Positions 1 to 10,513 are shown, counted from the stretch's first letter. The stretch is DNA of 64,000 bases from Serratia oryzae (GCF_001976145.1 NZ_MOXD01000002.1:496001-560000); one strand, 5' to 3'. Made by a program: numbers and translations. The notes: generated from the sequence alone by a model not told the origin.

Positions 1-723
1 AAATTCAACGTGACGGATAAAGGGGCATTACTGGACGATAACTATTTTGACTTCCACATTGTGCGGCCACACATCATTGCGGTATCCCTGTTATTGCTGG
101 GAACCGCATGGGGAGCTGCGCGTCTGTTTATACCCGATCACTATGGGGCAAACCCTCAGGTTATTATACTGAATATCGCCTGGGCCAGTTTCAGTATGAT
201 CATATTGCTCGCCTCTATTGCGGTGGCGCGGGAAACCCGCCAGATCAGAAAAACCATTCGTGTTGAGGCCTCAATTCCCGCCGTTCTCTATTTTGCCAGC
301 GGCGCGGCGATGCGCACGGAAACGATAGATCTTTCAATGGGGGGCGTGAGTTTGAAAACCCCGGATGAGCGTTTCCTGGATGACCCTATTGAAGAGGTTG
401 AGCTGGCATTGAAGTCTGGCACCGTGAGTTTCCCGGTGGAAGTCATTAACGTTGATAAATCCGTGACCCGCTTGATGTTCCAAGAATTGCCGATCGAAAA
501 GCGACGCGAACTGGTGAGGGTAGTTCTGGCACGCGCTGATGCCTGGATCCGCGATAAGCCCCACGCACCCGATCGGCCATTGCGCTCATTCCTTGGGATT
601 CTGCGTTGTATTTTTGAACTGTTTTATTTCTCCTGGCAGGATCGCCGCGAAAAGAAACGCCGGAAACAGCAGGGCAAGCAGCTAGAGCTAAAACAGGGCC
701 AGGACAAGGAACAGACAATATGA
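1..723 (+). CDS. bcsA: Cellulose synthase catalytic subunit BcsA, C-terminal part (5' end outside window)
   Basis: The reading frame is open from base 1, so the gene starts upstream of the window; about 240 residues remain. They hold two hydrophobic segments (IIAVSLLLLGTAWGAARLF and IILNIAWASFSMIILLASI), the last transmembrane helices of the inner-membrane glycosyltransferase. A PilZ domain follows, with the c-di-GMP binding signatures RKTIR (RxxxR) and DLSMGG (DxSxxG). In the BcsA family c-di-GMP binding to PilZ relieves gating of the active site, so cellulose synthesis here should depend on c-di-GMP. The C-terminus is a basic, Lys/Gln-rich tail. The stop overlaps the bcsB start (ATGA), so the two are translationally coupled. 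The glycosyltransferase domain itself is not visible here. Confidence 0.95.
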   Translation, partial: KFNVTDKGALLDDNYFDFHIVRPHIIAVSLLLLGTAWGAARLFIPDHYGANPQVIILNIAWASFSMIILLASIAVARETRQIRKTIRVEASIPAVLYFASGAAMRTETIDLSMGGVSLKTPDERFLDDPIEEVELALKSGTVSFPVEVINVDKSVTRLMFQELPIEKRRELVRVVLARADAWIRDKPHAPDRPLRSFLGILRCIFELFYFSWQDRREKKRRKQQGKQLELKQGQDKEQTI

Positions 724-3152
724 GAGTAGTGGTAAGAACGCTACCAACCGCCATGCTTCTGGCAAGCAGCCTGTTTTTGTGGGCCTGCCTGCCAGGTGTA
801 TTGAGTGCCGCCGAGCCAGTGATTCCCGTGCCACCTGGCAGCGAAGTTCCGGGATTGCCATCGTTACCTCGCCCAATTGATCTCCCGCTGCAATCTGGAG
901 CTATGCCGGGGAATGAGGATCAGGCCGCTGCGGGGAGCACTCTGGCTGACAATCCGGCATTGCAGCCCGTTGCGGCGCAACCCGTTATAAATCAGGTTGT
1001 TGAATCCACGCTCAGCATTGCCGGTATGGGGCAGCCTGCGGGGTTGATGCTGAATAACTGGCAGCGGCAATCGGGGATCACCTTTACTTTACCGAGCGAT
1101 TCGGTGGTGACGGCTGCAACCCTATTGCTTGATGTCGAAGTGTCACCAGCCTTGATGGAGGGAGACGCAGAACTGCACCTGATGCTCAATGGGCAACCTC
1201 TGAGCCAGCATTTACTGAACAAGCAGCATAAGTCCAAGGTAACCTATAAGGTTGCTGTTCCGGCAGCCATGGTGGTGGCGCGTAACAACCTGAGCTTCAG
1301 TATTAAAAGCAGTAATGATGCGGCTATGCAGTGCGAAAAGGGCGCGTCCGATAAATACTGGGTAAAAGTATTGCCGAGTAGCCATTTGCAGTTGGAAGGC
1401 CAGGTACTGAATATCGGCCAAAATCTTGGCCGTTTCCCGCGTCCATTTTTCGATCCGCAGGCGATGCAATCTTCTGTCGTGAATATTGTCTTCGGCCAGG
1501 CCAAGAGGCCGGAGGATGTCGGGGCTGCGGCAATAGTCAGTTCTTATCTGGGCATATTGACGCGTTATAACAACCTTGATTTCCACGTATTACAGGATGC
1601 GCTACCTGAACAGAATGGGATTATTTTTGCCCGGCCAGGGGAGCAGATCGGTGAACTGACCTTACCGCAGGCCGATGGTCCCACGCTTCAGCTGATAGAT
1701 AACCCGTTAAACCCGGTTTACAAGCTGTTGCTGGTGATGGGCAATAGCAGTGCTGAGATGCGTCAGGCGGCTTACCGCCTTGTCAGCCAACCGTTACCGG
1801 AGAAAACGCCGCTGCTGGCGGTGAAGCCTGTGACGATCCCTGCGCATGTGGCCTATGACGCGCCTCGCTGGATCAACACCACCCATCCAGTCAAGTTTAG
1901 TGAACTGGTGGCCGATGTTGATGAACTTACCGTCAATGGCGTCTTCCATGACGCGGTACGTATTCCATTCCGCGCTGCACCGGACCTGTTTATCTGGGAT
2001 GGCCGAAATGTGCCATTGCAAATCAACTATCGTTTCCCTACCGATAGCTGGATTGACGAAAATAAGTCGCAATTGAGCGCGACGCTGAATGGAACCTTTT
2101 TGCGTAACTTGCCGGTTAATAAATCGGGGTTGCTGGAATTGCTGTGGCGCAAATTTGGTGGGGATACCCGCCAGGAGAGCTATAGCCTTCCTTTACCACC
2201 TTACCTGATTTACGGCGATAACATGCTGGAGCTCTATTTTTCTATCGTGCCTAAAAACGGCTCCTCCTGTAACCCTGCCGATAGTGACAGCATCAAGAGC
2301 CGTATCGGCCCCGATTCTTACATCGATCTGAGTAAAACATATCATTTCACCGAACTGCCAAATCTTTCTTATTACGTCGGTGCCAGCTTCCCATTCACCC
2401 GATTAGCTGATTTTTCGCAAACCGTTCTGTTATTAGCTGAAAAACCGACTATAAATGAAATTCGGACTCTGCTTGATCTGGCGGCGCGGGCAGGTGCTGC
2501 AACCGGAAGTGCCATCAGCAATGTCGACATCCGATTCGGGTTGAAAGGCAGTGAAATGGACGATCCTGAATACAAGGGGCGGGATGTGCTGGTGGTGGCC
2601 TCATTGGCCCAGTCAGCGTTCTATCAGCGCCTGCTGCAGGATGCGCCATTTGCCATGGATAGCGATGGTTTGCTGACGGTGAAGCCACAGCCGATGCGCG
2701 AAAGACTGCAGGCTTATCTGAAAGGCAACTGGCAGACGCAGGGTATTGATGCGGACCGTTACCTGTCGTCACTCTCCGACTGGCGTGGTTTTTTCAGCTT
2801 CCGCTCCGCTTGGGATCCACAGCGGGTGGTGGTGGTTGCCAGTGCAACGGATGATGAGGGTTTAAGTAAGATCTATACTGACCTGAAGTCCTTAAAGATT
2901 AACGCCGGGATCCGTGGCGATCTGGCGGTGATTACCGACCAAAATGGAGTGAACAGTTTTCAGGTTGGCGCTCAATTCCCCAGTGGAGAGTTGCCTTGGT
3001 ATCTGATCTTTATCTGGTACGCCAGTAAACATGTGGTGCTTTTATCTCTGGCTGGTTTAGTGATTTCCGTGGTGCTGGGGTTGAGTCTTTATGTTCTGTT
3101 AAGAAGGCATGCAGCCAAACGTTTAGGAAGAGATGCGGAAGATGAAGATTAA
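720..3152 (+). CDS. bcsB: Cellulose synthase periplasmic subunit BcsB
   Basis: An 810-residue protein of the usual BcsB length. It has an N-terminal signal sequence (MLLASSLFLWACLPGVLSAAEP), a long periplasmic region with carbohydrate-binding and flavodoxin-like domains in the family, and one C-terminal membrane anchor (about residues 760-795, HVVLLSLAGLVISVVLGLSL) followed by a basic tail. BcsB docks on BcsA and guides the nascent glucan through the periplasm. The start overlaps the bcsA stop by four bases. bcsC follows after 36 bases in the same direction. Older annotation describes BcsB as the c-di-GMP binding subunit; structural work places that function in the BcsA PilZ domain. Confidence 0.95.
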   Translation: MRVVVRTLPTAMLLASSLFLWACLPGVLSAAEPVIPVPPGSEVPGLPSLPRPIDLPLQSGAMPGNEDQAAAGSTLADNPALQPVAAQPVINQVVESTLSIAGMGQPAGLMLNNWQRQSGITFTLPSDSVVTAATLLLDVEVSPALMEGDAELHLMLNGQPLSQHLLNKQHKSKVTYKVAVPAAMVVARNNLSFSIKSSNDAAMQCEKGASDKYWVKVLPSSHLQLEGQVLNIGQNLGRFPRPFFDPQAMQSSVVNIVFGQAKRPEDVGAAAIVSSYLGILTRYNNLDFHVLQDALPEQNGIIFARPGEQIGELTLPQADGPTLQLIDNPLNPVYKLLLVMGNSSAEMRQAAYRLVSQPLPEKTPLLAVKPVTIPAHVAYDAPRWINTTHPVKFSELVADVDELTVNGVFHDAVRIPFRAAPDLFIWDGRNVPLQINYRFPTDSWIDENKSQLSATLNGTFLRNLPVNKSGLLELLWRKFGGDTRQESYSLPLPPYLIYGDNMLELYFSIVPKNGSSCNPADSDSIKSRIGPDSYIDLSKTYHFTELPNLSYYVGASFPFTRLADFSQTVLLLAEKPTINEIRTLLDLAARAGAATGSAISNVDIRFGLKGSEMDDPEYKGRDVLVVASLAQSAFYQRLLQDAPFAMDSDGLLTVKPQPMRERLQAYLKGNWQTQGIDADRYLSSLSDWRGFFSFRSAWDPQRVVVVASATDDEGLSKIYTDLKSLKINAGIRGDLAVITDQNGVNSFQVGAQFPSGELPWYLIFIWYASKHVVLLSLAGLVISVVLGLSLYVLLRRHAAKRLGRDAEDED

Positions 3153-3188
3153 AACCTGTCTCGACCCGGTGTTATACAGGAGCTGTCC

Positions 3189-6100
3189 ATGGAATATAAC
3201 CAATTGAACATACTGCTGAAAAAGAAACTTTATTCGGCCTTTTTGGCCGGGCTGACGGTATTTTCGGTCTCGGCGATGGCCGATGACAGTAACCCGGCGT
3301 TGAAAGCCCTCTTTGAGCAGGCAGCCTATTGGCATGATAAATCTCATGATGATTTAGCCCAAGGCGCACTGCAGAAAGTTCTGCTGATGGATGAGAACAA
3401 TACCGAGGCGATGTATCTGCTGTCTTTGTATGCCATGCAGGGCGGTGATAAAGAGAATGCTGAGCTATGGCGAAAAAAACTGAGTAGCGTGGCACCTAAC
3501 GATCCACGCCTGAAGGCGTTGGATGGCAATACCGTGACCCAGTCGCCAGCGGCTAAAAATCTGTTGGCGCAGGCGAGGCAGTATGCTGCGAAGGGAAATT
3601 TCCCTCAGGCAATCGCCAGTTATCAGGCTATTTTCAATAGTAAAACCCCGGTTGATAACCTGGCTAATGAGTATTACCTCACGTTGGCAGGCACCCCGGA
3701 GGGGCGGCAAGAGGCGATCGATGGCCTGAAGCAGCGTGTTGCCTTGCAGCCCAGTGACGCTCAAACCCAGCTCGTTCTGGGAAAGGTAATGACTTATCAG
3801 GAATCGACGCGCCGGGAAGGGATTAGCAGGCTGGCTGCGATGGCACCCACCAATAGCGAGGCCGACCAGGCCTTGAAGCAGGCTTTACTGTGGCTGGCAC
3901 CACAGCCTGCAGATAAGCCGCTGTATGATGCCTATCAGCAACGGCATCCGGCTGACAAGGCGGTTGCCGCCTATTACCAGCAGAATATTGCCGGTGCAGC
4001 AAAGAGCGCCGGGTATGCCGAATTGAATAAAGGGCAGTTGAGCAGCGCGAAGAGCCAGTTTGAAAGCATTCTGGCCAGTAACCCGAATGATCGGGATGCC
4101 TTGGCAGGTATGGGTTTTACTGCGATGCGCAGTGGTGACTTCAGCCAGGCAGAGAGCTATCTGACCCAGGCGGCGAAGCAAGGTGGCCCACAAAGTGCGC
4201 AGTGGAGCGCATTAGCCCAGGATGCCAATTTCTACGGTTCATTGACCAAGGCTAAACAGGCGGTCAGTGCCGGTCAACTGGATGAAGCTTTAGCCCTCAC
4301 GGCACCGCTGGCCAATGCCACCGGTGATAAAGGTAATGCCGTGACGCTGTTCCGCGCGGATGTTTCGCGCAGAAAAGGGGATTTTGCAGCGGCGGAACAG
4401 GATTATCGCGGGTTGCTGGCGCAGAACCCACAGAATAACGATGCAAAGCTGGGGCTTTATTACCTGTTACTGCAACAGCGTAACAAGGATAAAGAAGCCG
4501 AGCTGGTTCTGCAGACGATACCTGCCAATCTGCGGCCTAAAGTCATGCGGGCAGTTGCAGGCGTCAACGTTGAGCCATTGCGTAAAGAGGCCGCATTAGC
4601 GTTGCAGAATAATGATTCCCCGCGCGCGCTGATGGTTCTGCAGCAGGCGTTGGAAAAACAACCATCGAATGTCTGGGTGCGCTTGGATATGGCACGCATT
4701 ATGTATAAGCAGGGGCAGGAGCTTCAGGCTCAAACTTTGATCTCCCCGCTAATGCAGATGGGGGCCTCGCCCGATGGGCTCTACGCTGCCGCGCTGTTTG
4801 CCTCTGAGCGTAATGACTGGCTGAACGTTTCTACGCTGATGGCGCGTATCCCGGTCTCGAAGCAGACGCGCGATATGCGAGAATTAGCCGCAGTGGCCTC
4901 TGTCAATCAACAGCGCGCAAGTGCTGAAAATTATCTGCGCCAAGGCAACACCGCCAGTGCCGCCGTGATCCTGCGCCAAATGGCGCAGAAACCCCCCACT
5001 GAACCTGCAGCGCTTGGGGAGTTGGCTAAAGATCTGATGGCGGTCGGTGATACCTCCATGGCGGTGCAACTGGTGCGTGAGAATATGCGCCAGGGCGTCA
5101 AAGGGAGTGCGGGTGATTATGCTGCCCAGATCGCGGTGCTGAATCAGGCAGGATTAAGCCAGGAGGCCGATGCCTGGTTAAATAACCCGGCATTGCTGGC
5201 GAAAAGTTCGGCAAGAGAGATCGGCCAGTTGCGAAACGGTGGTGTGATCAATGAAGCCGACAAACTGCGCCTGCAAGGCCAGTATGGCGCCGCCTATGAC
5301 AAATTAATCGCGGCCTTGCAGAGTGATCCACAGAATACGGACATCATGCTGGCCATGGGGCGTCTCTATCAATCTGGTAACATGAACAAGGAAGCTGGTC
5401 AGGTTTATAACTACCTGCTGAGCCGCAACAGCCTCAACCAAGGGGCACGTGAAGGGGCGGCAGGCGTTGCTCTGGCAGACGGGGATGTCAGCAAAGCTAA
5501 ACAACTGCTGGGTGGGTTGCCCGCGGTAAAAACGCCAGATCAACTGTTGCTCGCTGCCCGCGTAGCCCAGGCAGATGGCGACTACACACAAGCCATGTCT
5601 CTGCTGCGTGAGGCGAAAAGCCGCCTGAGTGGCGTAAGCGTCTCATCGCCAGGGAATGGGCAGGTGTTGGTCGGTGGCTTAAGATTAGCGGATAACCCGT
5701 TTGCTGCGCAGGTGGCCACACAATCAACGCTGAGAACCACTAGCCCGTCTGTCTATGGCGAAGTTTTACCTTGGCAGGTGGCAAGCCCTACTCTAACAGG
5801 CAGTTACGCTAATAATATCTCACGCCAACCGGCCAAGAATCCGACCTTGCAGCAGATCGAAAAGCTGATGGATGAGGTGCAAAGCAAAACGGCAACCTGG
5901 GTGCAGGGCAATATCGCATTGCGTAATAACAGTAGCGGTGAGAATGGGCTGAGTAATATTACGGAAATAAAAAGCCCAATCAGCGTGTCGGGTATGCCGG
6001 TCGATAATGGGCGGGTGACATTTAATGTGACTCCGGTCATGTTAAAATCAGGAACGCCGTCTAACAGCGCCAGCGTTCGTTTTGGTACCGGGGCTTTGCA

Positions 6101-7217
6101 GCAGGCCAAGGCCGTTGAGGCAGCAACGCAGGCTTCGATTATTGCTTCGCAGAACTCTATCGCTGCCGCGCAGGCAGCCGATCTGCGCTATCAGGAAATT
6201 CACGCGACGCGGGATCACCTGTGTTCCATTGATTCCACCTCAGCAGAATGTGATGCAGCGACGATTGCGCAGGCGCAAGCTTATGAAGAAAAACAGTTAC
6301 TTGATGGGCAGATAACGCAGCCGCAGAAATTTAACCCGAATGATTTCTATGCTGATTCCCCAGGGAAACAGCAGGAAACCGGTGTTGAACTGGCTCTGGC
6401 ATTGAGTGGCGAGAGCTACAAACTGGACGTTGGCAGCACGCCGCTGGGGAGCGGAATCAGTTCGGTAGTCGGTGGTGTGAAATGGTCACCCAAAGTTAGC
6501 GAGCATTCCACGTTGGATATGACGTTGGAACGCCGGGCGATGGCTGATAGCCTGCTCTCCTATGTCGGCACTGAGGATGCGATCACCGGTAAGAAATGGG
6601 GAGCCGTGACCAAGAACGGTGGCAGCCTGAACCTGGGGTTCGATGACGGTACCGTAGGCGCTTACGGTGGTGCGGGTTATTACAGTTACCTGGGTGATAA
6701 TGTTGCCAGCAACAAAAGCATCAATGGATTGTTGGGTGCTTATATCCGCCCCTATAAAGATGATGAGAATGAGCTCAAAGTGGGTGTCAACGTTAATTAT
6801 ATGAACTTTGACAAAAACTTGAGCTACTTCAGCTATGGTCAGGGTGGATATTTCAGCCCGCAGGATTACGTCAGTATTTCGCTGCCGATTGAATTTACTC
6901 AGAAGCAGGATGAGTTCACCTATACGTTGGGTGGCACGGTGGGGTATCAGTCTTATCACAACAAGGAAAGCGAGTATTTCCCTAATGATCCCGATCTCCA
7001 GTCGCAATTAGAGGGGTTAGTCAGCCAAGGCTACGGTAAAGAAGCCATATATGCCGCTGAAGATAAAAGCGGTATTGGCTATAGCCTGAAAGCGGCGGGG
7101 ACATATAAAGTTGCGCCAAGTATGTTGGTCGGAGGGCAGTTGGGTTATGACACTTTCGGCAGCTATTCCGAGAGCACGGCTTTGCTCTATTTTAAATATC
7201 TGTTAGATGGGAAATAA
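3189..7217 (+). CDS. bcsC: Cellulose export outer-membrane protein BcsC (TPR scaffold plus beta-barrel)
   Basis: A 1342-residue protein with a signal peptide ending near SVSAMA. A long array of tetratricopeptide repeats covers about residues 30-830 (for example NPNDRDALAGMGFTAMRSGD and NPQNTDIMLAMGRLYQSGN). After a Ser/Gln/Ala-rich linker comes a C-terminal beta-barrel domain with alternating aromatic and glycine residues, ending in FKYLLDGK. In the family the TPR part spans the periplasm and the barrel is the outer-membrane exit channel for cellulose. AGGAGCTGTCC precedes the ATG. The length is slightly above that of E. coli BcsC. It is followed after two bases by bcsD, so one operon is likely. 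Confidence 0.94.
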   Translation: MEYNQLNILLKKKLYSAFLAGLTVFSVSAMADDSNPALKALFEQAAYWHDKSHDDLAQGALQKVLLMDENNTEAMYLLSLYAMQGGDKENAELWRKKLSSVAPNDPRLKALDGNTVTQSPAAKNLLAQARQYAAKGNFPQAIASYQAIFNSKTPVDNLANEYYLTLAGTPEGRQEAIDGLKQRVALQPSDAQTQLVLGKVMTYQESTRREGISRLAAMAPTNSEADQALKQALLWLAPQPADKPLYDAYQQRHPADKAVAAYYQQNIAGAAKSAGYAELNKGQLSSAKSQFESILASNPNDRDALAGMGFTAMRSGDFSQAESYLTQAAKQGGPQSAQWSALAQDANFYGSLTKAKQAVSAGQLDEALALTAPLANATGDKGNAVTLFRADVSRRKGDFAAAEQDYRGLLAQNPQNNDAKLGLYYLLLQQRNKDKEAELVLQTIPANLRPKVMRAVAGVNVEPLRKEAALALQNNDSPRALMVLQQALEKQPSNVWVRLDMARIMYKQGQELQAQTLISPLMQMGASPDGLYAAALFASERNDWLNVSTLMARIPVSKQTRDMRELAAVASVNQQRASAENYLRQGNTASAAVILRQMAQKPPTEPAALGELAKDLMAVGDTSMAVQLVRENMRQGVKGSAGDYAAQIAVLNQAGLSQEADAWLNNPALLAKSSAREIGQLRNGGVINEADKLRLQGQYGAAYDKLIAALQSDPQNTDIMLAMGRLYQSGNMNKEAGQVYNYLLSRNSLNQGAREGAAGVALADGDVSKAKQLLGGLPAVKTPDQLLLAARVAQADGDYTQAMSLLREAKSRLSGVSVSSPGNGQVLVGGLRLADNPFAAQVATQSTLRTTSPSVYGEVLPWQVASPTLTGSYANNISRQPAKNPTLQQIEKLMDEVQSKTATWVQGNIALRNNSSGENGLSNITEIKSPISVSGMPVDNGRVTFNVTPVMLKSGTPSNSASVRFGTGALQQAKAVEAATQASIIASQNSIAAAQAADLRYQEIHATRDHLCSIDSTSAECDAATIAQAQAYEEKQLLDGQITQPQKFNPNDFYADSPGKQQETGVELALALSGESYKLDVGSTPLGSGISSVVGGVKWSPKVSEHSTLDMTLERRAMADSLLSYVGTEDAITGKKWGAVTKNGGSLNLGFDDGTVGAYGGAGYYSYLGDNVASNKSINGLLGAYIRPYKDDENELKVGVNVNYMNFDKNLSYFSYGQGGYFSPQDYVSISLPIEFTQKQDEFTYTLGGTVGYQSYHNKESEYFPNDPDLQSQLEGLVSQGYGKEAIYAAEDKSGIGYSLKAAGTYKVAPSMLVGGQLGYDTFGSYSESTALLYFKYLLDGK

Positions 7218-7219
7218 CC

Positions 7220-7699
7220 ATGCAAGATATTAATAATGCGTCTTATGAACTCGATTATTATCGTCGGCAGCAGTTTAAACCAGGCTGGCAGAGTCTGATG
7301 GAAGTGGTTTTTTCTGGCATTCTTGCTTCGGCCGATGAGGCGGATAGTCGAGACTTTTTGCGTTTGATGGGGAGCCAACTGGCAGAAAAAACGCCGTTGC
7401 CCGAGGCGGAAACGGTGGGGGATCTCGAGGATAGCATCAACGCGGTGTTGAGCCAGTTTGATTGGGGGTGGGTGCAGGTTGATGCCAGCGAACAAGGAAT
7501 ATTGCTGACGCATTATGCTTATCCGCAAGCGCCCGATCCTGATAACGAGTCGCTGTGGAGCATCTCTTTTGCCACCGTGCTGGAAGGAGCATATGCCACC
7601 TGGCTGTTGGCTCAGGGTGGGGCACCGCATGTTGCTCTGCGCCAAAGCCAGCAATCTCAGGATCATACATTAGTCTTTAGCTACAGAAACGAGCAATAA
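7220..7699 (+). CDS. bcsD: Cellulose synthase subunit BcsD
   Basis: A 159-residue soluble protein with no signal peptide or membrane helix, between bcsC and bcsZ. Size, position and sequence style (YYRRQQFKPGWQSLMEV near the N-terminus; GVQ-type core replaced by LWSISFATVLEGAYATWLL) fit BcsD. In Komagataeibacter BcsD forms an octameric periplasmic ring that helps order cellulose into crystalline fibres; whether the enterobacterial form does the same is less clear. Its presence makes this a bcsABCD-type (type I) operon, unlike the bcsEFG-containing E. coli type, at least in the part visible. The start is two bases after the bcsC stop. Confidence 0.85.
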   Translation: MQDINNASYELDYYRRQQFKPGWQSLMEVVFSGILASADEADSRDFLRLMGSQLAEKTPLPEAETVGDLEDSINAVLSQFDWGWVQVDASEQGILLTHYAYPQAPDPDNESLWSISFATVLEGAYATWLLAQGGAPHVALRQSQQSQDHTLVFSYRNEQ

Positions 7700-7701
7700 A
7701 G

Positions 7702-8727
7702 GTGAATATGGTGGCTAAATATACTCAGAGTTGGGTCAGAATATTAGCTTTACTAACCGGGTTACTGTTTTCCTTTGGTTCCGTTGCGCAAGATAATGCT
7801 TGGGCGCTCTATAAACAGCGTTTTTTATTACCTGACGGACGCGTTGTTGATACCGGCAATAATAATATCAGCCATACCGAAGGACAGGGGTATGCCATGT
7901 TGCTGGCGGTATATAATAATGACCAGCAGGCTTTTGACAGTATGTGGCAGTGGACTAACGCGACGTTATACCGTAAGGATATCGGGTTATTTTCCTGGCG
8001 CTATGAACCTGGCAAAGCTGTGCCGATAGCGGATAAAAATAATGCCACCGATGGCGATATCTTTATTGCCTGGGCACTATTGGAGGCAGGGAAAAAATGG
8101 AACGTCAGGGAATATCTAAGGAGCTCATCTGAAATACAGCGCTCATTGCTGCGGCATACGTTAGTAAAATATGCTGGTTATAACGTGATGCTGCCAGGGG
8201 TAACCGGTTTTAAACAGGCTAATTCGATCACGGTGAATCCTTCCTATTTTGTTTTCCCCGCTTGGAAGGCGTTCTTTGATTATACCCATCTGCTGGTATG
8301 GAAACAGCTGAGCGATGACAGCCTCGCCATGCTCAACAAAATGTCATTTGGTAAAGCACAGCTCCCGACGGATTGGGTCACGCTGTCTGCCGACGGCCGC
8401 ATGACACCGGCGAGTGGTTGGCCGCCTCGTTTCGGGTTTGACGCGGTACGTGTTCCCTTGTATGTCCATTGGTATCAAAGTGACAGCCCGGCTCTGGCTC
8501 CCTTCGTAAGGTTCTGGCAGGGTTATAATCGCCAGGCGGTGCCTGCCTGGGTGAATGTGATCACCGGTGCACGCTCCGGGTATAACCAAAGCCCCGGCAT
8601 GATGGCGGTCAGAGACCTGGTGCTCGGCGCTGGCGGGCAATTGACTAACCGCTTGACCGCCGACGAGGATTACTATTCCGCCAGTCTGTATCTGCTGACC
8701 TATTGGTCCGTCGCCAGCCAGCGTTAA
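7702..8727 (+). CDS. bcsZ: Periplasmic endo-1,4-beta-glucanase BcsZ (GH8 cellulase)
   Basis: Up to 341 residues with an N-terminal signal sequence (ILALLTGLLFSFGSVAQ) and the glycoside hydrolase family 8 signature SHTEGQGYAMLLAV, whose Glu is the likely acid catalyst. ATDGDIFIAWALLEAGKKW further on is also typical of GH8. BcsZ trims glucan chains in the periplasm and is needed for normal cellulose output. GTG at 7702 directly follows the bcsD stop; ATG at 7708 is an equally possible start. It is the last gene of the operon, and an inverted repeat follows after 11 bases. Confidence 0.93.
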   Translation: MNMVAKYTQSWVRILALLTGLLFSFGSVAQDNAWALYKQRFLLPDGRVVDTGNNNISHTEGQGYAMLLAVYNNDQQAFDSMWQWTNATLYRKDIGLFSWRYEPGKAVPIADKNNATDGDIFIAWALLEAGKKWNVREYLRSSSEIQRSLLRHTLVKYAGYNVMLPGVTGFKQANSITVNPSYFVFPAWKAFFDYTHLLVWKQLSDDSLAMLNKMSFGKAQLPTDWVTLSADGRMTPASGWPPRFGFDAVRVPLYVHWYQSDSPALAPFVRFWQGYNRQAVPAWVNVITGARSGYNQSPGMMAVRDLVLGAGGQLTNRLTADEDYYSASLYLLTYWSVASQR

Positions 8728-8738
8728 TCTTTGGTGTA

Positions 8739-8771
8739 GCGTTCAGTTTGCGAGGATCGCAGCCTGAACGC
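8739..8771. terminator. Inverted repeat between convergent genes after bcsZ
   Basis: GCGTTCAG (8739-8746) pairs with CTGAACGC (8764-8771) across a 17-base loop, between the ends of bcsZ and the convergent flavin reductase-like gene. No T-run follows on either strand, so an intrinsic terminator is only a possibility. Confidence 0.4.
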
Positions 8772-8776
8772 TGAGT

Positions 8777-9415
8777 TCAAGGCTTACGCGCATCCGGGCG
8801 CACCAGATCAAAGCGGTGCTGCTCGGAGATGCCGTAATAGGCAGTAGGGCCTCCGGCGCGCAGTACCGGCTGCGCGGCTGCGGTTTGGTAGACGCCCTGT
8901 TCGTCCAGCAATACCGGGTCGATATGCACCGCGACCACTTCCCCCAAGACCAGCCAGGTTTCGATGTTTCCCCCAGCGGCATTTAGCAACTGAATGCACT
9001 GCGTCAGACGACATTCAAAATTTACCGGGCTTTCCGCGACCAGCTCTGCTTTCACGCGTCGCCCAGGGATTGGTGTCAATCCGGCGAAGGCAAATTCGTC
9101 TTCACCGCGCGGCAATGAGGCCGAACTGTTGTTCATGGCCTCTGCCAATGGCCGCGTTGTCAGGTTCCACACAAACTCACCGGTTTCTACAATGTTGGCA
9201 ACGCTGTCTTTCCAGCCAGTGCTGGCAAAGCCGATAATCGGTGGGCGGTAGTTGAAACAGTTGAAGAAGCTGTAAGGTGCCAGGTTACGTTGACCAGCGG
9301 CGCTGAGTGAGGAAATCCAGCCGATCGGCCGTGGGCCGACGATGGCGTTCAGTGGATCGTGGGCCAGGCCATGGCCTGCGGCAGGTTCATAGTAATAACG
9401 GGGTTTGCTGCTCAT
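8777..9415 (-). CDS. Flavin reductase-like FMN-binding domain protein
   Basis: A 212-residue protein of the flavin reductase-like/DIM6-NTAB family. Typical parts are [40 protein letters not shown] and ETGEFVWNL, the FMN-binding split barrel. In the family such proteins bind FMN and may act as NAD(P)H:flavin reductases, but the substrate cannot be read from sequence. The start chosen is the ATG at 9415 (MSSKPRYYY), preceded by AAGAG; an upstream in-frame ATG at 9448 has no ribosome-binding site. It is convergent with bcsZ and divergent from rlmF. Confidence 0.8.
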   Translation of the reverse strand: MSSKPRYYYEPAAGHGLAHDPLNAIVGPRPIGWISSLSAAGQRNLAPYSFFNCFNYRPPIIGFASTGWKDSVANIVETGEFVWNLTTRPLAEAMNNSSASLPRGEDEFAFAGLTPIPGRRVKAELVAESPVNFECRLTQCIQLLNAAGGNIETWLVLGEVVAVHIDPVLLDEQGVYQTAAAQPVLRAGGPTAYYGISEQHRFDLVRPDARKP

Positions 9416-9547
9416 AATCACTCTTATCGGGAAGGATCCTGTTGCCATTTTGACGTTTTTCGCCTTGGCTGCAAGCGCCTTGCCGCTCTTTTAGCGGGCT
9501 TTGTGCTATCTTACGCGCTAGAAAACCCTTTCAGAGAGCCCGTTACG

Positions 9548-10513
9548 GTGGAAAAAAAGAAAAGCTTCCCGCAGCAGAAAAGCGGCCTGCATCCGCGCAA
9601 TCGCCATCGTTCACGCTATGATTTTCCGGCCTTGATAGCCAGTTGCCCGGCGCTGGAGCCGTTTGTGAAGCCCAATGCCTGGGGTGATATCTCGGTGGAT
9701 TTTGCCGATCCGGCGGCGGTTAAAATGCTTAACCGCGCGTTGCTGCAACATTTTTACGGTATTGAGCACTGGGATATTCCAGCCGACTATCTTTGCCCGC
9801 CGATCCCTGGGCGTGCTGATTATGTACATCACCTGGCCGACCTGCTGGCAACCAGCAACGGCGGCGAGATCCCACGCGGTAAAGGGGTAGCGATCCTGGA
9901 CGTCGGCGTCGGGGCCAACTGCATTTACCCCATCGTTGGGCTGCGCGAATATGGCTGGCGCTTTACCGGTTCGGAAATCGATCCGGTTTCCTTGAATGCG
10001 GCCAAAATGATTGTTGCCATGAACCCGACGCTGAAGAACAGCGTGCGCCTGCGTCAGCAAAAGCAGCCGGAGTTTATTTTCACCGGCATTATCGGTGCTG
10101 CTGAGCGTTTTGACGCCACGTTGTGCAATCCGCCGTTCCACGGTTCTGAGCAGGAAGCGCGCGCCAGCACGCGCCGCAAGCTGCACAAGCTGGGTAAAGG
10201 CGAAGTCGCCGATAAACCGGTGCAAAACTTTGGCGGCAAGAATAATGAATTATGGTGTGAAGGCGGGGAAGAAGCTTTTGTGCGCAAAATGGTGGCGGAG
10301 AGCGTCAGCAAGGCGCAAAACTGCCTGTGGTTTACTTCGCTGATTTCCAAAAACACCACCTTACCGGCTATTTACGCTGCGTTGAAGCAGGCTGGAGCGG
10401 TTGAGGTGCGCACTGTTGAAATGGCGCAGGGGCAGAAGATCAGCCGTTTTGTGGCCTGGACCTTCCATAATGGCGAGCAGCAAGCTGCTTGGGCGGCAGA
10501 GCGTTGGCAATAA
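9548..10513 (+). CDS. rlmF: 23S rRNA (adenine1618-N6)-methyltransferase RlmF
   Basis: A 321-residue protein very like E. coli RlmF (YbiN). It begins near [15 protein letters not shown] and contains the SAM-binding motif [16 protein letters not shown] and the N6-adenine methylase motif NPPFHGSE (the NPPF catalytic tetrad). [15 protein letters not shown] lies near the C-terminus, as in the family. It should methylate A1618 of 23S rRNA. The start is taken as GTG at 9548 ([10 protein letters not shown]), a short extension relative to E. coli; the frame is open further upstream but the residues there are not family-like. In E. coli it is also close to glnQPH. Confidence 0.94.
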   Translation: MEKKKSFPQQKSGLHPRNRHRSRYDFPALIASCPALEPFVKPNAWGDISVDFADPAAVKMLNRALLQHFYGIEHWDIPADYLCPPIPGRADYVHHLADLLATSNGGEIPRGKGVAILDVGVGANCIYPIVGLREYGWRFTGSEIDPVSLNAAKMIVAMNPTLKNSVRLRQQKQPEFIFTGIIGAAERFDATLCNPPFHGSEQEARASTRRKLHKLGKGEVADKPVQNFGGKNNELWCEGGEEAFVRKMVAESVSKAQNCLWFTSLISKNTTLPAIYAALKQAGAVEVRTVEMAQGQKISRFVAWTFHNGEQQAAWAAERWQ